A DNA stretch of 64,000 bases, taken from Morella rubra. Lineage: Eukaryota > Streptophyta > Magnoliopsida > Fagales > Myricaceae. Where the stretch lies: the NCBI GenBank assembly GCA_003952965.2, contig CM025851.1, positions 2,877,307 to 2,941,306 of the forward strand. Reading direction: 5' to 3'. The position numbers and the translations under genes are program-made. Below, piece after piece: positions 10,871 through 20,081 of this stretch; positions within the stretch are counted from its first letter, which is position 1, and the number at the start of each line of letters is the position of its first letter. Under the pieces are notes generated by a model. That model saw only the letters and a list, made by a program, of their open reading frames with translations. It ran no database searches and was not told the DNA's origin.

Positions 10871-11534
10871 TGCATTTTTTCTATTGCAGTTTCCGTATTT
10901 TACCTCCACTTCTTTTAGAATTCGCAAATGGATTGCTTACCATTCCCGGCAAATCTTATTGTACTAATTTATTTCCTTCAAATTATCCTCACAAAAAAAA
11001 AAGTTATTCTCTCGTATAGTTCAATCAAAATAGTATTTGTTTATAAAATTTTAAGATGGTTAAAATTTTGAAGTGTTAGAATTAATAAATATTTTAAGTG
11101 GTTAAAATTTCTGTTGCTTGACAAATACTTCGAAAGGAACAGCTGACTCCTGAATCCCACAGGAAAAAAAAAATCTGAAGAAAAAGAAAAAGAAAAAGAA
11201 AAACTTTTTCTTGGTTTATTTTCTCGCCATTTTGGTCGCGGTTACTGTTGACCCTCCATTCTATCTGTTTAGCTGTTTAGAGCTAGTAGTAGTATCTCAT
11301 GATCGGCCCATACAGTAGAGGTGAAGGAACTGGGTCAGGCCTATATGCAAAAACTGCGCTCACTCTTGGGCCAAGCTCAAGGTTGGTTCCCGCGACTTTC
11401 TGGCTAAATGACATTGTCGGCCACCTTATCTCCTTTCGGCCTCTCTAATTGGGCTCGGCCGACGAGAGCACCGTCCAAGTTGGTACGCAGTTATTGCATA
11501 TCCATAAAAACTACATTTTTAAATTGCTCTAAGA
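10871..11534. other. Intergenic, no gene recognised
   Basis: AT-rich DNA with a (gaaaaa)n-like purine run near 11179-11203, then a moderately GC-rich stretch (11280-11490) with no recognisable coding content. Confidence 0.5.
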
Positions 11535-11616
11535 TTTATATTTAATATTCTTATACGTTAAATATGTGGATTCACGCCTTCATTACGAGGTTTTGAAATC
11601 AGATAGGAGTTTTAAT

Positions 11617-12171
11617 TAAGGGTGATTATCGGAATGACATATTCCAATTCCTGTTCCATTTTGATTTTATCGAAATAGAATTTGAATTTTTAGAATTGAA
11701 AATCAAAAACTTCGATTTTATTATATGGACTTTTTTTACTGGATTTTTTTTTGAGCCCCGAAGCATTTTGGGCTTTGCACACATTATTTTGTTATACATT
11801 ATAAATTAATAATTAATAAAATATAAAATAAATATTCATAAAAAATATAAATATAAACATTCATTTAAAATAAAATTACAACATTCTAAAATTATGAGTA
11901 TCAAAAATGATTTTCATCCTTATTTTAAAATTACAATGTTTTAAACTATATCTAAAATAAAATAACTATTCATTTAAAATCTAAAGTAAAATTTCAAGGT
12001 TTTTAGTCATATTTTATTTATAAAAAAAAAAAACTTACAGATTTTTCGATTCCAGTTTTGCTTTTGATTTCAAAAAAATATATTCCAATTCCGATTTTAG
12101 TATAGGCCAGAATTGGTACCGGATTTGAAATCTGGAATTCTGATATTAGACGGGATATTTGACCGCCCTTA
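11617..12171. mobile_element. hAT-type MITE, 555 bp, with 8-bp target duplication
   Basis: Perfect 8-bp direct repeats GTTTTAAT flank the element (11609-11616 and 12172-12179), the target-duplication length of hAT elements. The ends are inverted: TAAGGGTGATTATCGG on the left against TAAGGGCGGTCAAATATC read from the right. Subterminal ttccaattcc motifs recur on both sides. The interior is AT-rich and noncoding. The homologous site in copy A (~10502) lacks the insertion, though copy A also misses some flanking bases. Confidence 0.85.
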
Positions 12172-12441
12172 GTTTTAATCAACTAAACTACCCATTTTGA
12201 GATTAAGATGGGCTCCTCAAATGCAGTGTCCTTGGATCAGCGCATAGAATTGAATGCGAAGGGCTTTTTCATTGATCGCTGGTTCCTAGTCAGAATAGAG
12301 AGCCGCAAGTTCAATTGTTTCCATAAATGCAATTGCAGCGCCCTTGTTTCGTTCTCAGCCAAATTCTACACTGTTAATAAGAAAAATATTATGCACTCGG
12401 AAAAACACAATAATTGAATTTTATAATGAAAGTAATATTTA

Positions 12442-12622
12442 GGGGTGTTTGTTTGTTATAATTTTAGATAATATTTTTGAAATTTTGAGAATCTTTATTT
12501 TATTGAGATTTATTGGAGTTTGTAAAAAGTGAAGTGTGTATGTATAAAAGTTAAAAATTTTAGAATATATTTATTTTACTAAAAATTTTTATATTTTAAA
12601 ATATTAAGAAAATAAACAGTAA
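12442..12622. mobile_element. Short AT-rich MITE, 181 bp, with TTTA target duplication
   Basis: In copy A the sequence runs agtaatatttattaatatagag without a break (~10765). Here the equivalent agtaatattta is followed by ggggtgtttgtttg.. and returns after ..aataaacagtaat to tttaatagtatagag. TTTA occurs at both edges (12438-12441 and 12623-12626). The termini are weakly inverted (gtgtttgttt / ctgtttattt). The superfamily is uncertain; a Tourist-like origin is possible. Confidence 0.75.
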
Positions 12623-12808
12623 TTTAATAGTATAGAGTTTTATTATTGTGTTTACCTTTAAAAAAAAAATTGTATAATATAGCACAATGCATTTGGAGAA
12701 GATCCTAGTCCGAAAGTGCGGCTCAAATCTAACAAGTAATAAATAATCCTAGTAACCGAGGCTACGAGGAGGAGGGGATGGGATGCACAAATTTATAACC
12801 AGCCCCTC

Positions 12809-12815
12809 TATAAAA
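12809..12815 (+). promoter_or_regulatory. CHI2 TATA box
   Basis: TATAAAA lies 64 bases before the chosen CHI2 ATG. An upstream in-frame ATG at 12783 precedes this TATA box, so it is unlikely to be in the mRNA. That supports the start at 12879, as does alignment with CHI1 and CHI3. Confidence 0.65.
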
Positions 12816-12878
12816 CGAACGTCCCAGACGATACAAACCCACAAACCGCATTACGTACCGGAGCATATACACGCGCAA

Positions 12879-13955
12879 ATGGTTCAGGCAGCGTCCCTCC
12901 CAGGGGTTCAGGTGGAGAGTGCGGTGTACCCGCCCACAACGAAGCCTCCGGGCTCCACCAAGATCTTCTTCCTCGCTGGCGCTGGTAAATTAGTCACAAG
13001 CTAAACACTCCTAGAGCACTCGCAATTTGCATGCTGTATCAGCCAATCTGTCTTTGTGTAATGAATTTTGTCATTCGATTCCTTGTGCTCGCTAACGTGC
13101 GCAGGGGAAAGGGGATTGATCATCGGAGGGAAGATGGTGAATGTCACGGCCATAGGGGTGTACTTAGAGGACGACGCCTTGCCTTCACTCGCCGTTAAGT
13201 GGAGAGGAAAGAGTGCGGAGGAGCTGTTTGAATCTAACGAATTCTTCAGGGACGTCGTTAAGGGTAACGAACTTACTGAGAGAAAGATTGCTAAAGAAGT
13301 TTTGGTATATGAACATATCTCGCTAAAAAAGATGTTTGAACTTGGATGTATGAACACGGTTATCTTTCTTTCACACGTAGGTCCCTTTGAGAAGTTCATC
13401 CAGGTCACGCCGTTCTTGCAGTTAACGGGTTACGGATTCGCCGCCAAGCTATCGGATAAACTTATTGAATATTGGAAATCTGTTGAACTTTACACCGACG
13501 CAGAAGCCAAAGCCATTGAAAAGTATATGGAAGCCTTCACGGATGAGAAACTACCATCTGGCTCCTCCATCCTCTTCGGACAATCACCTTGCGAATCAAT
13601 AATGGTCAGTTAATCATTATTGAAAGCTATGGCGTCCTACAATTTTTGTGTTGAAAGAAAATTTGACAATACATGCACAAAGTTTTCCTTGTCCCCTTAA
13701 ACAATTCAAGACACCGGACTCAGAGTCTCAGACCCTCCATTGATATATCTCTTGTTTTCTTCTTCCTAACTGCAGATTGGCTTCTCCAAAGATGATGGGT
13801 CCTTACCTGAAAGTTGGAACGCAGTGGTAGAGAATAAACTACTCTCGGAGGGAGTGCTAGACTCCATGATTGGTGAGGAGGGTGTTTCGCACCAAACAAA
13901 ACAGAGCGTGGCTACACGTTTAGCAAAGTTGCTGAAAGAAGTCGATCGAGAATGA
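12879..13955 (+). CDS. CHI: Chalcone isomerase copy 2, intact but catalytic residues replaced
   Basis: Exons 12879-12984, 13105-13263, 13381-13604 and 13776-13955 join without frame loss to 222 aa, the usual CHI length. It starts [19 protein letters not shown] and keeps GERGL (Arg36-Gly37-Leu38 in alfalfa numbering) and VTAIGVYLE (Thr48, Ile50). Against this, Phe47 is Val. In the segment normally reading QYSEKVSEN, this copy has GFAAKLSDK, so Tyr106 is Phe and Asn113 is Lys. Those residues place the nucleophile and bind the substrate in known CHIs, so activity is probably weak or absent. It is much more diverged from CHI1/CHI3 than they are from each other. The open frame and clean splice sites argue for some retained function, perhaps non-catalytic, but expression is unknown. 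Confidence 0.85.
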
Positions 13956-14689
13956 TAGGTAACCGACCATGGAGAATGAAAGGAGTTGCAGGGAGAGAAG
14001 AGAGATCATGATGCTAGGGTTGATTAAATGGAGGGGAAACATACATTAAGATTATTATATATATTCTCAAAAGACATGACTAGTCAATAAGTGTTTCTTC
14101 TTGTGAAAATTATTATTTTCTTCTTTTCTGGGGCCTTTCTTCTTCATAATTCACAATATTAAACATTCCAAAGTTTTCATAGTTACCGCAGGCTTAATTT
14201 GGATCGTGGTGTTACATGTATATATACGCGTACAAATTGTGTATACAATTTTTTTTTTTTTTATTTCTCGTACCTTTAGTCTGAACTCTACTATATATAT
14301 ATTAGAACCATCTCAAACAGGAGAAAGAATAACTCATGTATTGAGTTTTAGAATACAAACATATCTCCCTTACAAGAAGAAAAAAAGAAAATAACGTTTT
14401 GAATTGCTAACTTCCTTTCAATTTTGATGGGGGGAGAGGAACAAAAAATGAGGACCATAAAGGCTAACTTAGGTACGCACGTAGTTATGGCCTTTGGACC
14501 ATACTATCACTACTTATTACTTGCGTCAAAATGTATAAAGAGAGAGCGTACAGCTAGCCTACCTTGGAATGAAATAATAATTATAATTAAACGCTATCAA
14601 AGCAAAACAAGGGAAAAAGCACTTTTAGTTGATGAAGTTGTTACACCCTATTACTAATTTTAAAATTGGGCACAATCACTTTTCCGGGT
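13956..14689. other. CHI2 3' flank, no gene recognised
   Basis: AT-rich, with homopolymer and TA runs (14249-14305). Nothing recognisable as coding. Confidence 0.5.
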
Positions 14690-15063
14690 ATAAGAATATA
14701 AGCGACTTGAATCAACAGGCTTACGGCCCAGCTCAGGAAATAATACCTGGCTGGCCCAATAAGCAAAGACCTAGCAGAAGGTCAAACCGAGAAGTGGGCT
14801 TCTGGGCCGCATTAGGCCCAGCATGAGGTCCAAACAAATGGGCTGCTGGGCCGCTAAAAGTCTTTGGACAAAAAACTGAGAAGTAGCAACCACGTAAACG
14901 ATGTTGTGTCTAAATAGTAGATGTGAAATTTGGACCCCACGTTGTCTCGTATACAATAAAGCGCAATTGGAGTTATTGCAAGGTCAGACAGACCCGGGTT
15001 CAATTAAAGGCACCTTTCGACTTCGGCTGCAGTGCGGATCGAACCGTCTGTCCTAATTATCAA
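14690..15063. repeat. CHI 3' flank, duplicated block B
   Basis: A diverged copy of the block seen after CHI1 and CHI3. Shared text includes ataagcgacttgaatcaac, ggcccagcatgaggtc, tggaccccacgttgtct and acaataaagcgcaattg, then aaggtcagacagacccgggttcaa and the gcagtgcggatcgaa run. It leads straight into kinase-gene debris at about 15078. Confidence 0.7.
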
Positions 15064-15077
15064 AATAAGATGGACAC

Positions 15078-15390
15078 TGAAAGAAGTTATAAGATGAAAG
15101 TTGGTCTTATAGTGGGTTGGCCCTTTGGAGCATCACTGCTGTTAATTTGGCTGTGGTTATCTGTCTGCTTTGCAGAAGAAGAAGAGAGATAAATATGCGG
15201 AGTCAGCAATTCAAAGGTACACGAAAATTTTGCTACTAGTCTTGGAGACCAAATACTCCAATAACGGAATGCCATTTTTTCTAGCTCCAAAACAGGGTAT
15301 CGATTTCCCTTGTGTTGAAATTCTAGAGGCTACCGATAATTTTGGTAGAATTAGGAACGATCAGTAGGAGATTTTGAGAGACCTGTGAGT
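15078..15390 (+). pseudogene. Truncated CrRLK1L kinase fragment upstream of CHI3
   Basis: Matches 21285-21610 of the intact kinase: the transmembrane segment (MKVGLIVGWPFGASLLLIW here against MKVGVIVGLALGMFTAVIL), the basic stop-transfer region, the juxtamembrane ENFAT and SNNG segments and the FP..EIxEATDNFG region. It has a frameshift and stop after about 35 codons. The glycine loop is missing and the match ends at ggagattttgagaga, about 195 bases before the CHI3 ATG. The first ~400 codons and most of the kinase domain are absent, so it is a relic of an RLK once lying between CHI2 and CHI3. Confidence 0.85.
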
Positions 15391-15584
15391 CGGGAATGAC
15401 GACCGACCGTTCCCCCCGAACACGTGATCTTAAAATCAGCTCACGTGCGCCTATCTACCCCTCTAGGCCTCTACCGGCCTTCATTGTGAAAGTGCCACGT
15501 CATCATCACAAACCCATCCGCTATAAAATGCAGTGTGTCGGAAGATGATATTGATACCCATACACAGGAAATATCTCCCTCAAG
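15391..15584 (+). promoter_or_regulatory. CHI3 promoter
   Basis: TATAAAA is at 15522-15528. Two CACGTG G-boxes lie at 15421-15426 and 15442-15447 (the second is mutated to TGCGTG in CHI1) and a CACGTCATC element near 15496. The segment is bounded upstream by receptor-kinase debris, so the compact proximal promoter of the best-preserved CHI copy is under about 200 bp before foreign coding sequence begins. Confidence 0.65.
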
Positions 15585-17504
15585 ATGGCTCCGGTACCGT
15601 CCGTGACCGGCGTTCAGGTCGAGAGCGTGGCATTTCCTTTTACGACTAAGCATCCAGGCTCCACCAAGTCCTTTTTCCTCGGCGGCGCAGGTTCTTAAGC
15701 TACGCCACCCCTAGGGCACTCGCAACTTGTGCCCTTTCATCAGTTAAGTCTTTTTCTTGTGTTTAAGTTGGTTGTTTGACTAACGGTGCTCGCTAACGTG
15801 CTTAGGGTTCCGGGGTTTGGAGATTCAAGGAAACTTCGTGAAGTTCACTGCCATCGGGGTGTACTTAGAAGGCAACGCTGTGCCTTCTCTCGCCGTTAAG
15901 TGGGGAGGAAAGTGTGCCGGGGAGCTGGCGGAATCGGACGATTTCTTCGCAGACGTCATTAGAGGTAACGGACTCACTGCTTTGATCGTCTAGTCTTCTC
16001 TGGATCCAGGAGGATCTTAGCTACTCTGCCCCCGGTTGTTTTGGCATTATAGTAAATTGGATCAGTGCGACGGTTTTTACGGTTCTGGAACGCGTCGTGT
16101 CTGAAACAACAATCATTATTTCGTGCATCAACGGTTTTTAAGCATGTGGTCCATGAAACACGAAAAAGTTGTGGGTCTACTAAGCGAAGTTTTCTTTCCC
16201 TGGACAATGGATGAAATATTACGTAATTATTTTTATGAGGATCAAAATTTAGGGAAGTGTATACTGTAATTAATCCTTATGATTAGTATTCATTTGCTAA
16301 AAGTAAACCCATGGGCTTGTTAAGCATGTGGTCCATGAAACACGAAAAAGTTGTGGGTCTACTAAGCGAATTTTTCTTTCCCTGGCCAGTGGATGAAATA
16401 TTACGTAATTATTTTTATGAGGATCAAAATTTAGGGAAGTGTATACTCTAATTAATCCGTACGATTAGTATTCATTTGCTAAAAGTACCTGATTTTATGG
16501 TTTGTCTTTGAAAGAGTCTTAAAGTGTAGCGGTGAACCAACCACTGAGGATGGTTGGTGGGATAGTATCTAAACTTTTCGTAGTCTGGAGTCTGGTAAAG
16601 TCTCCCTTTCACGGACTTGCGATAAGGTCTTATGGAAGATTTTGGTGAAGTCTCCCTTTCATGAACGGCTGATAATCAGTGGTGTGTAATTGGGCTTGGA
16701 TTCGGCTTTGTAATAGGTGTTAAATGTCTCTTTTTAGGCCATTTAGCCTGCCTGTGGAGCTAGTCGCTCTACATGTGACATGGGCTCTCTTTCCTTCCCC
16801 GCCTCCCCCCCCCCCCTTTTTTTTTTCTCCTGTGGGCATGGGCTCTGTCTCGTAAGAACCTAACATTTCGAAAACATGAACATTGTTGCAATTGACATTT
16901 AGGCCCCTTTGAGAAGTTTGTGCGGGTGACAATGATCTTGCCGTTATCGGGTAACCAATACTCGGAGAAGGTCTCGGAGAATTCTATTGCCGCTTTGAAA
17001 TCTCTTGGACTTTACACCGATGCAGAAGCCGAAGCCTTTGAGAAGTTCATCGAGATCTTCAAAGATGAGAACTTCCCACCTGGCTCCTCTATCTTTTTCG
17101 GAGTCAGCGAATCATTAAAGGTCAGCCAATTAGAGCTAATTTCTAGGCTTCATTTGGTTATGTGTCGCTTTTGTTCACATAACATGTTACATATGGATTC
17201 TTTTTTTTTTTATTGCAATGCTTTTATTTCTTGGGTGCAGATTTTCTTCTCCAAAGATGGCACCGTACCGGAAACTTGGACCGCCGTGATAGAGAATAAA
17301 CTGCTTGCAGAGGCGATACTAGCGTCGATGATTGGCAAGCATGGTGTTTCTCCGGATGCAAAACTGAGTTTGGCTACACGGGTATCTGAGTTGTTGAAGG
17401 AGAACAAGGATCAAGTGATCGACCATGGTCTGTTGGAGACCAGCAGGGTGACTGAAGAGGAGAAATTGGTGGAGTTGGAGAGAAAGGAGGTTAAGGTTGA
17501 GTAA
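15585..17504 (+). CDS. CHI: Chalcone isomerase copy 3, apparently functional
   Basis: Exons 15585-15690, 15806-15964, 16903-17120 and 17241-17504 give 747 coding bases, 248 aa. The product starts [19 protein letters not shown] and has the CHI signature [19 protein letters not shown]. Active-site positions in alfalfa numbering are intact: Arg36, Phe47, Thr48, Tyr106 ([11 protein letters not shown]) and Asn113, with Ser190-Met191 in ASMIGKHG. The acidic/basic C-terminal extension is longer than in typical 220-230-aa enzymes. CHI closes the C ring of chalcones to (2S)-flavanones in the flavonoid pathway, in the cytosol at the ER surface. Intron 2 is 938 bases against 237 in CHI1 because of an internal expansion. 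This is the only copy of the three expected to be an active enzyme. Confidence 0.93.
16140..16490. repeat. 182-bp tandem duplication in CHI3 intron 2
   Basis: aagcatgtggtccatgaaac begins at 16140 and again at 16322. The two copies run in parallel for about 165 bases with few differences, to catttgctaaaagta. They lie within ~650 bases (about 16129-16781) absent from the otherwise matching intron of CHI1, where cgtgcat joins directly to gggctctc. A C-run followed by a T-run is present near 16805-16828. Confidence 0.85.
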
Positions 17505-19260
17505 ATGAGACAGACAAGATAAGCATTGCAACTGGAGTTGATAGTCTCGACGTTAGTCTTGTCTCTTTTGTAATCTTTACTGTATCTCTCAATAAGTATT
17601 TTTAAGAATGCATGCACGTGTGAATGATTCGAAATTTAGCGACGCCCTTAAAATTTAGTGACCCATTATTGAGAAGTTGCATTTTGATTGATAAGCTTGT
17701 GAAGAAATAGTAGTTAGATAGCTTGCAAAGAAGACAAGTTACAGAACTTAGGCCTGATCACAATAAAGGCATGATGGAGTCCATTCCAATACCAACACAT
17801 TATAGTCAGCAAAAGGGTTATAGTTAGACTTGGGGTATTGTTGATCCCAAATCGGCCCTCATATTAAGGTTGTATTTGAGTACCAAAATTTTAATTTTAG
17901 GGTGGTTAAAATTTTAGGTATAGAAGTTGGTGAAAAAGTTAGTAAAATTTTTATGAGAAGTAGTGAAAAAGTAAAAAAATTTATAGAAATTGATGAAAAA
18001 AATGAGGAAAGAGAAATTTTTGTAATGATGATAAAATTATAGAGAGTCAAAATTTTGGATACTGAACGCACCCTAAGTTTCGTTTTAAACTAATTCCTAT
18101 GGAATTTTTGTTGTCATAAGGTGATTATTTCGCTAACTCGAGTGATTCTATAAATGAAAAAAAATCCAACGTGACTATCGTAGATACATGTTAACCAGTT
18201 TAATTATACTTTAAATTCTTTATGTCTAATGAGAAAACAATTATTTCTGACAATTCTCCCTTAAAGATTGAGTTAGTCTTACGTGTTACTCTGAGTGATT
18301 TGAAAATTAACGTGGATATATAGTTATTGTCGAAAAATTAACATGTGCCTTAGTTAGCCCAAATTAGATTTTTTCCATTTACGGAGATACTGAAATTGAC
18401 AAAACGACCATATAAAAATATGAAAAATTTTATAGAGGCCAATTTAGAATAAAACTTATCTTAAAGACCAGTTAGGCATAGGCTTATGAAGTTTTTTAAA
18501 AGGTTATAATGAACAGGATTATTCAGAATCCATCGGTTGGTCGGAACACTCGTTAAACACAACCTTAAGCCTATTAAGCTTGTGTTTTCAGGGGACAAGA
18601 CTATAAGCGAGTTGAATCAACTGGCAGGCACCCAGCAACGGCCCAATGAACAAAAAACCCGGCGGACGCTTAAGGGAAAAGAAAACAAATAATAAACTGG
18701 TGAATATACGACAGGAACCTCGTGGGCCCGTGGCTCACATCAGTTGAGTGAAAAAAAGCGAAAAGCACCAGAATAAAAACGAGGTCTGCTGTCAACGGCT
18801 TCAACAACACGAGGCCCAGCACGAGGTCAAAAAGAGTGGGCGGCACCGAGTTTTTGACCAAAGGTGCGAAGCGGTTACAGCACAATAATGGATGCGAGGC
18901 CGGAGGCGTGAAGGTTGGCAAATGGTTCCAATTTCCAAGTGATGTGAGCCTTGGACCCAGCGTTGTCTTCTTGTAGAACAAAGCGCGATGGAAGCTATTG
19001 CCTATTGTAAGGTCAGACTCCGGACAGACTCAGGTTCAATCAAAGGCAAATTTTTCACCGTGGCTGCCGTGCAGATCGAAAAGTTTGTTCCTAATTACCG
19101 AAATTGACACGGGATGATTTTATCCTCTTTTTGATTTCATCGTCGTATTGGGATAATTAATCTTTTACAGGCTGGTCTTTGGGTAATTAACAATAACGTT
19201 ATAACTTTTCAAATTCGACTAGTGGACCTACTTTGGGCTTAGATTATGTCCAATAATCGT
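17505..19260. repeat. CHI 3' flank, duplicated block C, leading to the RLK promoter
   Basis: Noncoding. It parallels block A (8560-9800) and block B (14690-15063), with stretches such as gacaagttacagaactt, gcctgatcacaataaaggca and caacgagttgaatcaact-type text. It also contains gcacccagcaacggccc, gtcaaaaagagtgggcggcac and agcgcgatggaagctattg. Unlike block A it contains a 206-bp MITE (17868-18073). Confidence 0.75.
17868..18073. mobile_element. Tourist/Harbinger-type MITE, 206 bp, TAA target duplication
   Basis: TAA sits at both edges (17865-17867 and 18074-18076). Terminal inverted repeats are about 25 bp: GGTTGTATTTGAGTACC-AAAATTTT on the left against GGGTGCGTTCAGTATCC-AAAATTTT read from the right. 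The interior is AT-rich without coding potential. The matching place after CHI1 (~8670, cattaagtaag) has a single TAA and no insertion. TAA duplication and end sequence fit Tourist-like elements, which can be moved by Harbinger transposases such as the relic at 1435-4425. Confidence 0.85.
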
Positions 19261-20081
19261 CCCCATCATGAGGCCCAACAGCCTTTTTCTTTTTTCTTTT
19301 TTTCAAATGACTCTGAGTCACTGTTACTCGTTGGTATTGGTTGCAGAAAACGCGGTTTCCCACCTGACCACGACAAAGTGGAGAAGGCCTTGTCCCCCTG
19401 GCCTCATTATTCTCTCTAGAACCATTACGCGAACCTTCTTACACACTTCCTGACCACATTATAGTAACCTGAAAATAAAGTCATAAAAGGCGCAAACAAA
19501 TCTCTGAACTGCTCACAAGAAAAGAAAAGAAAAAAAATCTCTGAACCTAACCTATTCCAAACTCTACAGTCGCTGCCTCACCGACGGTGGGCTGTCGTAT
19601 AAAGCTATCCTATTGAATTTTGGAAATCAGTGAGCTTGGACTCCCCTTGTCATTCATTTTTTCTTGTCTGTGTTTTAGCTACGTTCCTGAGTCCTGACAA
19701 TTCTTGAAGTTTGGCAAAACAAAACCCACGAAAATTTAATCCTTGTGGTGCCGTTGTCAGAATTTGTGAACGGTGGTCTGTCCACGTGTCTCTCATATCC
19801 CTTGCGTCCTTGCTATTCAAAGGCTTCCTTGTCCAAAACAAAAGCAGGAGTGTACAGAGTTGAAGAGCTCGACTGTGAGATATTTTTCGTTCTTTCCGTT
19901 TGTATTATAAACCGGCTTTTCCAACACGCATTTCTGCCACTTGCAGTTTTCCGGTATGCCATTTCCATACTATCTTCCTTCTTTAGAAGCAGCTCTGAGA
20001 CCTCTTTAGCAACTTGCTATTTCAGCTCAGCTTTGTCCTGTTCTACTCTTATCTCTCTCTGGATAGATTTTTTTTCCAGTC
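19261..20081 (+). promoter_or_regulatory. Upstream region and TATA box of the CrRLK1L kinase
   Basis: TATAAA at 19906-19911 lies 171 bases before the first in-frame ATG, a reasonable 5' leader. No other gene is recognised here. About 310 bases (19253-19570) are absent from the homologous block after CHI1, where gattatgtct joins directly to ctgcctcac. Confidence 0.5.

Larger units (their letters stand above)
11535..12745. repeat. Duplicated upstream block, copy B, with two MITE insertions
   Basis: Second copy of the block at 10441-10870, lying just upstream of the CHI2 promoter. It is interrupted by a hAT-type MITE (11617-12171) and a short AT-rich MITE (12442-12622). Without them it would be about the same length as copy A. 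Confidence 0.85.

Noticed and set aside
12783-12878. Upstream in-frame ATG of CHI2 adding 32 residues
   Set aside because: It lies before the TATA box and has no counterpart in the other CHI copies.
12879-13955. CHI2 as a type IV CHI-like (CHIL/EFP) protein
   Set aside because: Its overall sequence, RGL and VTAIGVYLE segments and PFEKF motif are those of ordinary CHI; only the catalytic segment is changed.
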